Positions 18,086-29,226 of a DNA stretch of 62,959 nucleotides are shown one piece after another. The notes under the pieces were generated by a model. It saw nothing but the letters and a program-made list of their open reading frames with translations, made no database searches and had not been told where the DNA came from. Source of the DNA: Lysobacterales bacterium (GTDB taxonomy: Bacteria; Pseudomonadota; Gammaproteobacteria; Xanthomonadales; Rhodanobacteraceae); the NCBI GenBank assembly GCA_002632325.1, contig NSJK01000019.1:1-62959 (forward strand). The letters are read 5' to 3'. The first letter of the stretch is position 1. Each line of letters opens with the position of its first letter. The translations under genes and the position numbers were made by a program.

Positions 18086-19929
18086 GCGTTGGCGGCCTCG
18101 GCCGGATGCGTGGGTGCCTGCGCGCCGCGCAATTCACGCGCGATCGAGCTGGTGATGAAGCGCGCGGTGATCGGCGTGCCGTCGAAATGCAGCACCGGCA
18201 CGAGCCGTGCCGGATCGATGCCGAACTCGTTGACCAGCATCGAGCGCAGTTGTGCATCGCGGTTCTGCTCGACCACGAACACGCGTTCGTGCGCGGCGAT
18301 GAAATCGGCGATGGACTCGGGAAACGGGAACGCACGGATGCGCAGGGTATCGAGCGGCAGGCCCTCGCGCTCGAGCGCGACGATCGCCTCGTCCATCGCC
18401 GGCGCGGTCGAGCCGAAGTGGATGGCGCCGAAGCGCGTTGCGCGTGCCGCCTTGCGCTCGATCGGCTGCGGCACCAGCGCCTTGGCTGTGTCGAACTTGG
18501 TGAGCAGGCGCTGCACGTTGTAGATGTAATCGGCGCCGCGCTCGGAATAGCGCGCATACGGATCGCGCGAAGTACCGCGGGTGAAGTACGCGCCCTTGCT
18601 CGGATGCGTGCCCGGATAGGTGCGCCACGGAATGCCGTCGCCATCGACGTCCTTGTAGCGGCCGAAATCCTTGCCCGCTTCCAATTCTTTCGCACTCATC
18701 ACCTTGCCGCGGTCGTAGGCACGCGCGTCGTCCCAGCGAAACGGCGCGCACAGGCGCTGGTTCATGCCGATGTCGAGATCGGTCATCACGAACACCGGCG
18801 TCTGCAGGCGGTCGGCCAGATCGAGTGCCTGCGCCGAGAACTCGAAACACTCGTGCGGATCCTCGGGAAACAGCAGCACATGCTTGGTGTCGCCATGCGA
18901 GGCATAGGCACAGGAAAGCAGATCGGCCTGCTGGGTGCGCGTGGGCATGCCGGTGGAAGGGCCGCCGCGCTGCACGTTGATGATCGTCATCGGAATTTCG
19001 GCAAAGTACGCAAGGCCGATGAATTCGGTCATCAGCGACACGCCCGGACCCGAGGTCGCGGTGAACGCGCGTGCGCCGTTCCAGCCGGCGCCGACCACCA
19101 TGCCGATCGAGGCAATCTCGTCTTCGGCCTGCACGATCGCGTAGTTGCGCGCGCCGCTGGCCGCATCGACGCGGTACTTGCCGCAGTATTTCTCGAAGGC
19201 CTCGGCGACCGACGAGGACGGCGTGATCGGATACCACGCGCAGACGCTCGCACCGCCATAGACGCAGCCGAGCGCCGCGGCACTGTTGCCATCGACGAAG
19301 ATGCGATCGCCGACCGCATCGGCCGGGCGCACCGCGAGGCCGATCGGCTCTCCGCCAAAATGTTCACGCGCAAAGTCGCGACCGATGTGCAGCGCGCGCA
19401 CGTTCGGCTCGTAGAGCTTGGGCTTGTTCCGGTACTGCTCGCCGATGAGCTTCTCGAACACTTCGGCGTCGATGCCCAGCAGCACCGACAACGCGCCGAC
19501 ATAGATGATGTTCTTGAACAACTGGCGCTGGCGCGGATCATCGTAGGTCGCGTTGCAGATCTGGGTGATCGGCATCGCCAGCGTGCGCACGTCATCGCGG
19601 AACTTCGATTTCGGCAGCGGCCTTGTCGAGTCGTAGAACAGATAGCCGCCGGCGGCAATCTCGGCGACATCCGCATCGAAGGTCTGCGGATTCATCGCCA
19701 CCATGAAGTCGATGCCGCCGCGCCGACCGAGCCAGCCATCGGCGCACACGCGCACCTCGTACCAGGTCGGCAGGCCCTGGATGTTGGACGGGAAGATGTT
19801 GCGCGGGCTGACCGGTACGCCCATGCGCAGGATCGCCTTGGCGAACAATTCGTTGGCCGAGGCCGAACCCGAACCGTTGACGTTGGCGAACTTGATGACG
19901 AAATCGTTGACGGCGGTGATGGCCTTCAT
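18082..19929 (-). CDS. korA: 2-oxoacid:acceptor oxidoreductase, fused gamma-alpha subunit
   Basis: 615 aa. The N-terminal about 190 residues are the gamma domain (NGSGSASANELFAKAILRMG; NIQGLPTWYEVR), followed by the alpha pyrimidine-binding domain (YPITPSSSVAEAFEKY, IVQAEDEIASIGMVVGAG, TATSGPGVSLMTEFIG, RGGPSTGMPTRTQQADL). It binds CoA and the oxoacid side of the reaction with KorB. ATG at 19929 matches the family start; the open frame upstream overlaps the flavoprotein gene and is ignored. 37 bp separate it from that gene. Confidence 0.88.
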
Positions 19930-19966
19930 GGGCGCAGGTTCCGGGGCATGTTCGTTGACGCGGCGC

Positions 19967-21790
19967 TCATGCCGCCTCCTGCTTGGCATCGGGCTTGGCA
20001 TCGCCCGCATGCGACATCTCGATAAGGTATTTCTGCATGTCCCAGGCGCCGGTCGGGCAGCGCTCGGCGCACAGGCCGCAATGCAGGCAGACATCCTCGT
20101 CCTTGACCATCACGCGCCCGGTCTTGACCGGATCGGACACATACAGCGCCTGCTCGGTGTTGAGCGCGGGCGCGGTCAACTGCATGCGCAGCTCGCCTTC
20201 CTCGGCATTGACGGTGAAGGTGATGCAGTCCATCGGGCAGATGTCGACGCAAGCGTCGCATTCGATGCACAGATGATCGGAAAACACCGTCTGCACGTCG
20301 CAGTTGAGGCAGCGCTGTGCTTCCTTCCATGCGGTTTCGGCATCGAAACCCAGTTCGACTTCGAGGCTCATGCTCTTGAGCGTCTTGGCCGGATCGGCCC
20401 ACGGCACCTTGTAGCGCAGGTCGGGCGAGATATTGTTGTCGTAGCTCCACTCGTGGATGCCCATCTTCTGCGACATCACCTCGACCGCAGGCAGCGGGCG
20501 CTCGCGCGTGTCGGCGCCGCCGAGCAAGAGCTCGATCGACAGCGCGGCCTCGTGGCCGTGAGCGACCGCCCAGATGATGTTCTTCGGCCCGAACGCGGCA
20601 TCGCCGCCGAACAACACGTGTGGCAGGCTCGATTGCATCGTGGTTTGGTCGACGACGGGCATGTCCCATTTCGGATCGAAAGTGATGCCGATGTCGCGCT
20701 CGATCCACGGAAACGCGTTTTCCTGACCGACCGCAATCAGCACTTCGTCGCAGTCGTGGCGTTCGTCGGGCTCGCCGGTCGGCACCAGCTTGCGGCGGCC
20801 ATCGGCACCGTGTTCGACGCGCACTTTTTCGAATGTCATGCCGACGAGGCGGCCGTTCTCGTGCAGGAAGGCCTTGGGCACGCGGCAATCGAGGATCGGA
20901 ATGCCCTCGTGCATCGCGTCTTCCTTTTCCCACGGGCTCGCCTTCATTTCATCGAAGCCCGAACGCACGATCACCGTGACCGCGTCGCCGCCGAGCCGCT
21001 TGGCCGAGCGACAGCAATCCATCGCGGTGTTGCCGCCGCCGAGCACGATCACGCGCTTGCCGACCTTGCTGATGTGGCCGAAGTAGACCGAGGCGAGCCA
21101 GTCGATGCCGACATGGATCTGCGCCGCGGCCTCCTGGCGGCCCGGCAATTCCAGATCGCGACCGCGCGGCGCGCCGCAGCCGATGAAGATCGCGTCGAAC
21201 TTCTCGGCGAGCAGGGTCTTGAGCGAATCGATGCGGCGACCCGCGACGAATTCAACGCCAAGACCGAGGATGTAACCGGTTTCCTCGTCGATCACTTCCT
21301 CGGGCAGACGGAAGCGCGGCACCTGGGTACGCATGAAGCCACCGGGTTTCGCGTCGGCCTCGAACACGGTGACGCGGTAGCCGAGCGGCGCGAGATCGCG
21401 CGCGACGGTGAGCGAGGATGGGCCGGCGCCGACGCAGGCGACACGCTTGCCGTTCCAGCGTGCCGCGGGCTTGGGCAGGCGTGCCTGCACATCGTCCTTG
21501 AGATCGGCGGCGACACGCTTGAGACGGCAGATCGCGACCGGTTCGGGCTTGTTGCCGGTGCTTTCCTCGACACGGCTGCGCCGGCAGGCCGGCTCGCAGG
21601 GGCGATCGCAGGTGCGACCGAGAATCCCCGGAAACACATTCGCCTGCCAGTTCACCATGTAGGCATCGGAATAGCGACCCGCAGCGATCAGGCGGATGTA
21701 TTCGGGCACCGGCGTATGCGCCGGACACGCCCACTGACAATCGACGACCTTGTGGAAATAGGCCGGGTTGCGGATATCGGTCGGTTGCAC
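19967..21790 (-). CDS. GltD-like NAD(P)H/FAD oxidoreductase with ferredoxin domains
   Basis: 607 aa. The N-terminal Fe-S helical domain ([31 protein letters not shown]) is followed by FAD binding ([19 protein letters not shown]) and NAD(P) binding ([17 protein letters not shown]). A C-terminal extension has two 4Fe-4S motifs ([24 protein letters not shown]). First gene of the three-gene operon. It likely takes electrons from, or gives them to, KorAB and links them to NAD(P)H, taking the place of a free ferredoxin. Glutamate synthase small subunits share the first 450 residues, but no gltB is present. Confidence 0.88.
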   Translation of the reverse strand: MQPTDIRNPAYFHKVVDCQWACPAHTPVPEYIRLIAAGRYSDAYMVNWQANVFPGILGRTCDRPCEPACRRSRVEESTGNKPEPVAICRLKRVAADLKDDVQARLPKPAARWNGKRVACVGAGPSSLTVARDLAPLGYRVTVFEADAKPGGFMRTQVPRFRLPEEVIDEETGYILGLGVEFVAGRRIDSLKTLLAEKFDAIFIGCGAPRGRDLELPGRQEAAAQIHVGIDWLASVYFGHISKVGKRVIVLGGGNTAMDCCRSAKRLGGDAVTVIVRSGFDEMKASPWEKEDAMHEGIPILDCRVPKAFLHENGRLVGMTFEKVRVEHGADGRRKLVPTGEPDERHDCDEVLIAVGQENAFPWIERDIGITFDPKWDMPVVDQTTMQSSLPHVLFGGDAAFGPKNIIWAVAHGHEAALSIELLLGGADTRERPLPAVEVMSQKMGIHEWSYDNNISPDLRYKVPWADPAKTLKSMSLEVELGFDAETAWKEAQRCLNCDVQTVFSDHLCIECDACVDICPMDCITFTVNAEEGELRMQLTAPALNTEQALYVSDPVKTGRVMVKDEDVCLHCGLCAERCPTGAWDMQKYLIEMSHAGDAKPDAKQEAA

Positions 21791-21828
21791 GTCTGCCTCG
21801 ATTCAACGCGCCGCGCGGGCTTGGCGCG

Positions 21829-21834
21829 AGCCTA
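21829..21834 (-). promoter_or_regulatory. Possible -10 box of the oxidoreductase operon
   Basis: TAGGCT on the minus strand, followed by CGC, 39 bp upstream of the start. The same TAGGCTCG string occurs at promoter distance before the M16 protease (42162-42167, minus) and sppA (14401-14406, plus). No clear -35. Confidence 0.3.
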
Positions 21835-21958
21835 GACCGGGAACTCGCGCGCGCAAAGGTGCGCCGCACCATAGGCCGGGCGGGAATGCGTCTAGTCGCG
21901 ATTGCCGGTGAGGAGCCGATGAACAATCGCCGGGTCTGGACAGCGCAAGGCGCGCGCC

Positions 21959-21982
21959 AAAAAAACACGGCGTTCAGAGCCG
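21959..21982 (-). terminator. Possible terminator of the small lipoprotein gene
   Basis: On the minus strand a short CGGC/GCCG stem is followed two bases later by seven T (complement of A at 21959-21965). It begins 3 bp after the stop codon. The stem is short, so confidence is limited. Confidence 0.4.
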
Positions 21983-21984
21983 GC

Positions 21985-22218
21985 TCACTCGCTTTTTTCC
22001 TGCGCCTCGATCGCGCGATCCTGCGCTTCCTTGTCCTTCTGCAACTGCGCCTCGACGCCCTTGGCCTTGTCGAGCGCCTTGAGCTGGTCGTCGAACACGG
22101 TCTTCTGGCGCTGCGCGGGCGCAGGCGTCGCGGCCTTGTCGGCCTCGGCCGGTGGCGGCGTGCCGCCGCAGGCAGTGAGCGTGAGCAGGGCGGCGGTGAG
22201 CAGGCAGGTGCGGATCAT
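21985..22218 (-). CDS. Small lipoprotein with coiled-coil tail
   Basis: 77 aa. Lipobox LTACGG at residues 14-19 gives a lipid-modified Cys17; Gly at +2 does not signal inner-membrane retention, so outer-membrane sorting is expected. The mature chain is a Pro/Ala linker then a charged helix ([20 protein letters not shown] and on) likely to form a coiled coil. No family recognised. Divergent from the SDR gene. Confidence 0.72.
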   Translation of the reverse strand: MIRTCLLTAALLTLTACGGTPPPAEADKAATPAPAQRQKTVFDDQLKALDKAKGVEAQLQKDKEAQDRAIEAQEKSE

Positions 22219-22293
22219 GGTGCGGCTCCGATGGCGGGCAATCCGCTAAAGTCTGCGCCGCTGGCTCGCGTACGACAAGCGCAAGGAGGATGC

Positions 22294-23073
22294 ATGACCC
22301 ACGACTCTCGCTGGCGGCTCGATGGCCGCACTGCGCTCGTCACCGGCGCGAGCCGTGGCATCGGCCTGGCCTGCGCGCGTGAGCTCGCCACGCTGGGCGC
22401 CGATGTGCTGCTGGTCGCGCGCGACGAGGCGCAGCTCGAGCAGGTGCGCGCCGAGTTGTCCGAGGAATTTCCGCAACGAAACATTGCCGCCTGCGACGCC
22501 GATCTGGTCTCTCCCGAGCAGCGTCTGGAAGTGTTCGACTGGATCGCCGACCTCGGCGTGGAACTGTCGATCCTCGTCAACAATGTCGGCGCGAACGAAC
22601 GCAAGAGCGCGCTCGACTACACGCTCGACGAGATCCGCGCCCTCATCGACGCGAACGTGCTGTGCGCATTCGAGATGTGCCGGCTCGCGCACACGCAACT
22701 CGCCGAACATGGCCATGCCGCGATCGTCAACGTCGGTTCGGTCTCGGGCCTCACTCATGTGCGCACTGGCGCGCCGTATGGCCTTGCCAAGGCCGCACTG
22801 CACCAGCTCACGCGCAACCTCGCCTGCGAATGGGCCGAGGACGGCATCCGCGTGAACGCGGTCGCCCCGTGGTACATCCGCACGCGCCGCACCGAAGGCG
22901 CGCTCGCCGATCCGGACTATCTCGACGAGGTCTTGCTGCGCACGCCGATGGGCCGCATCGGCGAGCCCGAGGAAGTCGCCGGCGCGGTCGCGTTCCTGTG
23001 CCTGCCGGCATCGAGCTACGTGACCGGCGAGTGCATCGCGGTGGATGGCGGTTTCCTGCGTTACGGCTTCTGA
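22294..23073 (+). CDS. SDR family oxidoreductase (tropinone reductase-like)
   Basis: 259 aa. Classical short-chain dehydrogenase: [12 protein letters not shown] for the nucleotide, NNVGAN, catalytic S in VGSVSGL, and Y-x3-K in YGLAKAA; the C-terminus ends with [13 protein letters not shown] at the end of the second strand region (VARDEAQ) suggests NADP(H) preference. Excellent AAGGAGGA ribosome site. A GCTAAAGT -10-like box lies at 22245-22252. Substrate unknown. Confidence 0.9.
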   Translation: MTHDSRWRLDGRTALVTGASRGIGLACARELATLGADVLLVARDEAQLEQVRAELSEEFPQRNIAACDADLVSPEQRLEVFDWIADLGVELSILVNNVGANERKSALDYTLDEIRALIDANVLCAFEMCRLAHTQLAEHGHAAIVNVGSVSGLTHVRTGAPYGLAKAALHQLTRNLACEWAEDGIRVNAVAPWYIRTRRTEGALADPDYLDEVLLRTPMGRIGEPEEVAGAVAFLCLPASSYVTGECIAVDGGFLRYGF

Positions 23074-23125
23074 GCGCCGCTGGAATGACAGCCGAAAACG
23101 GCGAGTCGGCGGGGCGGGTCTGCGC

Positions 23126-23131
23126 TAGGAT
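23126..23131 (+). promoter_or_regulatory. -10 box at leaderless distance before the Ada-AlkA gene
   Basis: GC-TAGGAT with the hexamer at 23126-23131. A start 7 nt after its last base falls exactly on the A of the ATG at 23138, implying an mRNA without a leader. No Shine-Dalgarno sequence is seen. Confidence 0.45.
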
Positions 23132-23137
23132 CGCAAC

Positions 23138-24601
23138 ATGTCCGAGTCATTCACGCCCTGTCGCATCGATGCACGCGCCTGCGAACGCGCGCGGCGCACG
23201 CGCGATGCGCGCTTCGATGGCCTGTTCTTCACCGCCGTCACTTCGACCGGCATCTATTGCCGGCCGGTGTGTCCGGCGCCCGCACCCAAGGCTGCGAACG
23301 TGCGCTATTTCGACAGCGCCGCCGCGGCCGCGGCCGCAGGATTTCGTCCCTGCCTGCGTTGCCGTCCCGAGGCGGCGCCGGGTTCGCCGCTGCATCATGC
23401 GCGCAGCGAACTCGTCAGCGGTGCGCTGCGCCTGATCGAACTGGGTGCGCTCGATCGCGGCTCACTTGCCGAACTCGCGCAGCGCGTTGGCGTCGGCGAG
23501 CGTCATCTGCGCCGCCTGTTCGCGCAGGAGCTCGGTGCGAGTCCACTCGAAGTCGCGGCGACGCGGCGTCTGCTGTTCGCAAAACAATTGCTGCTGGAAA
23601 CGCATCTGCCGATTACGCAGGTCGCGCAAGGCGCCGGCTATGCGAGCTTGCGCCGCTTCAATACCGCGGTCGCAGCGGCCTGGGGCCGACCGCCGCGCGA
23701 ATTGCGCCGCAGCACCGTTTCGACTGGCGAAGCGACCGACGCGATCGTGCTGCGTCTGCCGTGGCGCGCGCCGTTCGACTTTGCGCAATTGCTCGCATTC
23801 CACGCGCGCCGCGTGATTCCCGGCGTCGAAGCGGTCACGCAACTAGGCTATCGGCGCAGCATCATCGTCGATGGCGAGCCGGGCTGGTTCGAAGTGCGCG
23901 CAGTCGCGCGCGAACCGGCACTCGCGCTGCATCTGCACCACCCGCGCACGCAGGCGCTGGGCACGATCGCCGTGCGCGTGCGCCGCATGTTCGATCTCGA
24001 TGCCGATCCACGTGAACTGCGGACTGCGTTCGCGGGCGATGGCTTGCTCGGCCCGCTCATCAAGCGCTGGCCGGGCCAACGTCTGCCCGGCGCCTGGGAT
24101 GGCTTCGAACTTGCGGTGCGCGCGGTGCTCGGTCAGCAGGTCAGCGTCGCTGCCGCGCGCACGCTGGCCGCGCGCGTGGCTGCCGCATACGGCCAGCCGA
24201 ATCCTGCCAACGCACCTGCCGATGTGGCCGTGCTGTTTCCGACCGCGGCGCAACTCGCGCAGGCGCCACTCGAAGCGCAGGGACTCACGCGCGCACGCGC
24301 TGCGACGATTCGCAGTCTTGCGCAGGCGGTGGTCGAGGGGCGCGTTGCGTTCCGGCCTGAACAGACCCTCGGCGATTTCGTCGACAGCCTCGTCGCATTG
24401 CCCGGAATCGGCGCATGGACCGCGCACTACATCGCGATGCGCGCGCTGTCGCAGCCCGATGCGTTCCCTGCGGCCGATCTCATCCTGCGCCGCGTCGCTG
24501 GTGCCGGTCTCACCTTGACGACGCGCGAGCTGGAAACACTCAGCGAACGCTGGCGCCCGTGGCGCGCCTACGCGGTGATGCTGCTGTGGCGCGCGAGTTG
24601 A
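23138..24601 (+). CDS. Ada-type methyl sensor fused to AlkA 3-methyladenine glycosylase
   Basis: 487 aa. Domain order: Ada methyl-phosphotriester zinc domain (1-80) with Cys41, Cys45, Cys72 and Cys75 as ligands, Cys41 being the methyl acceptor; AraC-type helix-turn-helix (about 85-185, LAQRVGVGERHLRRLF, ITQVAQGAGYAS); AlkA N-terminal domain; HhH-GPD glycosylase with LPGIGAWTAHYIAMRAL and the catalytic Asp in FPAADLIL. It would sense DNA methylation, activate transcription and excise alkylated bases. The Ogt methyltransferase of E. coli Ada is missing here and is encoded by the next gene. Confidence 0.94.
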   Translation: MSESFTPCRIDARACERARRTRDARFDGLFFTAVTSTGIYCRPVCPAPAPKAANVRYFDSAAAAAAAGFRPCLRCRPEAAPGSPLHHARSELVSGALRLIELGALDRGSLAELAQRVGVGERHLRRLFAQELGASPLEVAATRRLLFAKQLLLETHLPITQVAQGAGYASLRRFNTAVAAAWGRPPRELRRSTVSTGEATDAIVLRLPWRAPFDFAQLLAFHARRVIPGVEAVTQLGYRRSIIVDGEPGWFEVRAVAREPALALHLHHPRTQALGTIAVRVRRMFDLDADPRELRTAFAGDGLLGPLIKRWPGQRLPGAWDGFELAVRAVLGQQVSVAAARTLAARVAAAYGQPNPANAPADVAVLFPTAAQLAQAPLEAQGLTRARAATIRSLAQAVVEGRVAFRPEQTLGDFVDSLVALPGIGAWTAHYIAMRALSQPDAFPAADLILRRVAGAGLTLTTRELETLSERWRPWRAYAVMLLWRAS

Positions 24602-24662
24602 GCGCCGCACGGAACCTTGCTTTCACGATCGTCGAACCTCGCCAATCACCGGACCCGACACC

Positions 24663-25148
24663 ATGCAATACGACCTGTTAAAGACTCCGATCGGACAATT
24701 GCTGCTTGCCGCCGATGCCGATGGCCTGCACCACATCCGCTTCGATCGGGCCGACCGCGATGCGGTCATCGAGCCACACTGGCAGCGCGGCGGCGAATGG
24801 CTCGAACCGGTGCTCGCGCAACTGCGCGCCTACTTCGATGGCGAGTTGCAGCACTTCAACCTGCCGCTCGCGGCGAGTGGCACGCCGTTCCGCACATCGG
24901 TGTGGCACGCGCTCACGCAAATACCCTATGGCGAAACAATCAGCTATGGCGAACTTGCGCGCCGCATCGGCAATCCCGCCGCGAGTCGTGCAGTCGGTGC
25001 GGCGAACGGCGCCAATCCGCTGCCAATCGTCGTGCCATGTCATCGCGTGATCGGCGCGAGCGGCACGCTCACCGGCTTCGGTGGCGGCCTGCCGGTCAAA
25101 CAGTGGTTGCTCGAACACGAGCGCAAGCAGCGGTCGTTGTGGGCGTGA
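24663..25148 (+). CDS. ogt: Methylated-DNA--protein-cysteine S-methyltransferase
   Basis: 161 aa. Acceptor Cys126 in PCHRVIG, DNA-binding helix in YGELARRIGNPAASRAVG. It transfers the methyl group of O6-methylguanine to itself in a suicide reaction. It starts 61 bp after the Ada-AlkA gene, so the two repair genes are probably expressed and induced together. Its stop lies 4 bp from the stop of the convergent glycosyltransferase gene. Confidence 0.96.
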   Translation: MQYDLLKTPIGQLLLAADADGLHHIRFDRADRDAVIEPHWQRGGEWLEPVLAQLRAYFDGELQHFNLPLAASGTPFRTSVWHALTQIPYGETISYGELARRIGNPAASRAVGAANGANPLPIVVPCHRVIGASGTLTGFGGGLPVKQWLLEHERKQRSLWA

Positions 25149-25152
25149 ACGA

Positions 25153-25917
25153 TCAGGTATCGGCCGGCGGATCGAAGATCAGCGGCGGCGTCGAATGCGA
25201 GCGCCGGTAGCTGTCGACTACCGAGCCGTAGTGCACCACGCGCTTGATCGTGTACCAGGTGATGCGCGTCACATCGCGCACCGGGCGGAAGTGGCTGCCG
25301 CGAAATTCGCCGTGATAGCGCGAATCGATCGGCACCGAGACGACGCCGATGTTCTTCTCGCGCGTCGCTGCGATCAGCAAGGCCGCTTCGAACACGAAGT
25401 CATCGGCCGGAAAATCGACGAGATCGAGCGCGGCGCGCGGGTAATAGCGCTGGCCGCTCTGGGTGTCTGCGACCGGAATCCCGCAACCCCAGGAAATGCC
25501 CCAGTCGGCGACTGCGTTCGCGCGTCGGCGCGCGGTCGGTTGATTGTCCTTGTTGCGGATGCGCGCGCCGATCACGATGTGCTCGGGATGGGCGCGCGCG
25601 GCAGCGAGCATGCGCGGAATGTCTTCGGCCAGATGCTGGCCGTCGCCGTCCATCGCGATCACCGCATCGAAGCCGCGCTCGAGCGCCTTGCGGAACCCAT
25701 CGCGCAGGCCCTGGCCCTTGCCGAGCGGCGTGGCGTGGCGAATCACGGTGACCGGCAGATCGGCGATGCGCTCGAGCGTGGCATCGGTGGATCCGTCATC
25801 GATCACGATCACGTGCGGGCAGATCGCAAGCACCGACTCGACCACGCCGCGAATCGCGCGTTCTTCATTGAGCGCGGGAATCACCACCACGATCTTGTCG
25901 GGATCGGTTGCGCTCAT
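25153..25917 (-). CDS. Family 2 glycosyltransferase
   Basis: 254 aa GT-A fold enzyme: VVIPALNEERAI at the start, DDGSTD, and DGDGQH as the metal-binding DxD region, followed by DTQSGQRYY. No transmembrane helix, unlike DPM/GtrB relatives that carry C-terminal ones. It overlaps the upstream chain-length-factor-like gene by 4 bp. Aryl-polyene/xanthomonadin loci often carry a glycosyltransferase of this kind, so it may decorate or link a polyketide product to the membrane. Confidence 0.87.
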   Translation of the reverse strand: MSATDPDKIVVVIPALNEERAIRGVVESVLAICPHVIVIDDGSTDATLERIADLPVTVIRHATPLGKGQGLRDGFRKALERGFDAVIAMDGDGQHLAEDIPRMLAAARAHPEHIVIGARIRNKDNQPTARRRANAVADWGISWGCGIPVADTQSGQRYYPRAALDLVDFPADDFVFEAALLIAATREKNIGVVSVPIDSRYHGEFRGSHFRPVRDVTRITWYTIKRVVHYGSVVDSYRRSHSTPPLIFDPPADT

Positions 25918-26663
25918 GCCTTGATCTCGAGTTCGAGGACGCGGCCCGCGCCCGCGGCAACGCGCAGCCTCGCCGGCGCAGGATTCGCCAGCGCGCGCAA
26001 CAGGTCGATCCCGGTTTGTGTGGCCGCGTCGTCATCGCTGCGCGCATGGCGCAGTCGCAGTCGCGCCCCTTGCGCATCGGCGGCCGGATCGAGCACGAGC
26101 GCGAACGCGAAGCTGGCATCGGCGCCGAGCAAGTCCGCAAGCGGCCCGTTCGCGGCGGCGTCATAGACGACCAGCAACACCGGGGTCGCGTCGGCATGTG
26201 CAAGCGCAGCGGCTTCGAGCAAGCCGGCGGCGAGCGTGCCATCCGCCGCCGAGAGTGCGTTCGAAGCGGCGTGGCAATGCACCGCCTGCGTCCAGTAACC
26301 GACCGGTGCGTTGTGCACGGAATTGTGGAAGCGCGTCGGCGACAGCTCGCGTGGTGCGCGCGCGAGCGTCGTGCACATTTCGTCGCTGATGGAAACTTCG
26401 CCATGCGCACTGGCGAACACGCAAGGCAGATTCGCGGGATCGCGACCGGCCGCAGCGCAGGCCTGCGCAGCCACGTCACAGGCGAGCAGCACGGTCGCTG
26501 GCGCGCGGCGACGCTCGGCTTGTGGCAAGACCTCTGCTGCGGGCCGCGCGGCAGGTGCGGACTGATTGCCCTGACCGCGCAGCGACTCGCGCAGCAGCGT
26601 CCAGTCGACCTGCGTCGGTGACCACGCACCGATGCCGGGCACGCGCACGTCGAGCGTGTTCAT
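25914..26663 (-). CDS. Beta-ketoacyl synthase-like protein (chain-length-factor type)
   Basis: 249 aa, short for a ketosynthase. It has the N-terminal thiolase-like half (TVLLACDVAAQACAA, VFASAHGEVSISDEMC, SPTRFHNSVHNAPVGYW) but no catalytic Cys nucleophile motif. This fits the ketoacyl-synt_2 family that pairs with a full ketosynthase to set chain length. Overlaps both neighbours by 4 bp, so a complex with the ketosynthase upstream is likely. Confidence 0.85.
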   Translation of the reverse strand: MNTLDVRVPGIGAWSPTQVDWTLLRESLRGQGNQSAPAARPAAEVLPQAERRRAPATVLLACDVAAQACAAAGRDPANLPCVFASAHGEVSISDEMCTTLARAPRELSPTRFHNSVHNAPVGYWTQAVHCHAASNALSAADGTLAAGLLEAAALAHADATPVLLVVYDAAANGPLADLLGADASFAFALVLDPAADAQGARLRLRHARSDDDAATQTGIDLLRALANPAPARLRVAAGAGRVLELEIKA

Positions 26664-27853
26664 GCCGAACCCCGCGCAAACGCGAGCACGCAGTTGTTGC
26701 CGCCGAATCCGAAGGAATGACTCAGCGCGATGCGCAAGTCACGTTCTTCGTTGGCGAGCGCGAGATGGGTGGCGCAGATCGTCTCGGGTTTGTTGGTGTT
26801 GAGCGTGCCCGGCACGAGCCCCGCGTCCAGCGCGAGCAGGCTGAGCACCGCCTCGACGATGCCCGCGGCGCCGAGCGTGTGACCGGTCCAACCCTTGGTT
26901 GAACTGGCGCGCGTGCTGGTCGGGAACACAGCGGCGAGTACCGCGGCTTCGACTTCGTCGTTCTTCGGCGTCGCGGTGCCGTGCAGGTTGATGTAGTCGA
27001 CTTCGTCGACCTCGATGCCGGCGCGCGAGAGTGCGGCGGCGATCGCGCGCCGCGCGCCCAGTCCCTGCGGATGCGGCGTCGACATGTGATGTGCGTCGGA
27101 GGATTCACCGTGGCCGATCAAGTGCGGCACCGTGCGCGCGCCGTCGCGTTCGAGCAGGGCAAAGCCGGCGGCCTCACCGATCGAAATGCCATTACGGGCG
27201 AGATCGAACGGCCGGCATGGCTGCGGCGAGACCAGTTCGAGTGCGTTGAATCCGAACAGCACGCTGCCACACAGCGAATCGACACCGGCGAGGATTGCCG
27301 CATCGGCGAGGCCGAGCCGGATCATGCGTTCGGCCTGAGCGAAAATCTTCGCGCTCGACGAACACGCGGTCGACACCGTCATGCACGGCCCGCGCGCACC
27401 GAACACGCGATCGAGGAACAGGCCGAGCGAATGCGGTGCGTGCAACTGCGGCTGCGCGAGCAGTGCCGGAAAACGCCTGTCATCGAGCGCGGTGTAAGCG
27501 GCCTCGGTCGCGCCGATGCTCGCGGTCGAAGTTGCCACCAGCAGTGCGACGCGCTCGGCGCCATGACGCCCGATCGCCGCCTGCGCAGCTTCGAGGAAGC
27601 CGTCGCTGCCCAGACCCAGCCAGGCGAGGCGATGATTGCGGCTGTCCAGATCGCGCAGCGACGGCGGCAGTTCGACCGCTTCCACACCTTCGACGCGCCC
27701 GATCGCACAAGGCAGTGGTTCAGCGCTGAAATCATTCGCGCGCAAGCCGCTGCGCCGTGCACGCAGGGCGTCGAGTTGCGCCGCGCGACCGCGACCGAGC
27801 GCAGTCGTCGCGGTGAAGGCGGTTATGGCGAGCGGAGGAATGCGGATTGGCAC
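26660..27853 (-). CDS. 3-oxoacyl-ACP synthase (FabF-like, aryl-polyene type)
   Basis: 397 aa, GTG start. Complete catalytic triad: Cys164 in VSTACSSS, His291 in LHGTATPKND, His325 in GHTLGAAG; the end is SHSFGFGGNN. It condenses malonyl-ACP with an acyl chain. The paired chain-length-factor-like gene and glycosyltransferase suggest a specialised polyene pathway rather than housekeeping fatty-acid synthesis. No ACP, ketoreductase or dehydratase gene is next to it, so partners lie elsewhere. An AATAAT -10-like box is at 27881-27886 on the minus strand. Confidence 0.9.
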   Translation of the reverse strand: MPIRIPPLAITAFTATTALGRGRAAQLDALRARRSGLRANDFSAEPLPCAIGRVEGVEAVELPPSLRDLDSRNHRLAWLGLGSDGFLEAAQAAIGRHGAERVALLVATSTASIGATEAAYTALDDRRFPALLAQPQLHAPHSLGLFLDRVFGARGPCMTVSTACSSSAKIFAQAERMIRLGLADAAILAGVDSLCGSVLFGFNALELVSPQPCRPFDLARNGISIGEAAGFALLERDGARTVPHLIGHGESSDAHHMSTPHPQGLGARRAIAAALSRAGIEVDEVDYINLHGTATPKNDEVEAAVLAAVFPTSTRASSTKGWTGHTLGAAGIVEAVLSLLALDAGLVPGTLNTNKPETICATHLALANEERDLRIALSHSFGFGGNNCVLAFARGSA

Positions 27854-27881
27854 GCGCGGCGGGCGGAATCAAGGCGCGCGA

Positions 27882-29161
<1,280 letters not shown>

Positions 29162-29171
29162 TCACGACATG

Positions 29172-29197
29172 AAAAACGGCGCCCTTGCGGGCGCCGT
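29172..29197 (-). terminator. Terminator of the Ser/Thr kinase gene
   Basis: Perfect 9-bp stem ACGGCGCCC/GGGCGCCGT with a 4-nt loop. On the minus strand it is followed by TTTTTC, so it mainly ends the kinase transcript; on the plus strand it lies 14 bp after hemF and may end that too. Confidence 0.85.
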
Positions 29198-29226
29198 CGG
29201 TCTCTCCCCAGGACCGGTATCGAAGC

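Noticed and set aside
19967..21790. Glutamate synthase small subunit (gltD)
   Set aside because: No gltB neighbour, and the C-terminal double 4Fe-4S extension plus the korAB operon fit an oxidoreductase partner better.
18106..21835. Two long plus-strand open frames (639 and 710 codons)
   Set aside because: Antisense to the korA and flavoprotein genes, whose motifs are unambiguous. Arg/His/Asp-rich shadow composition.
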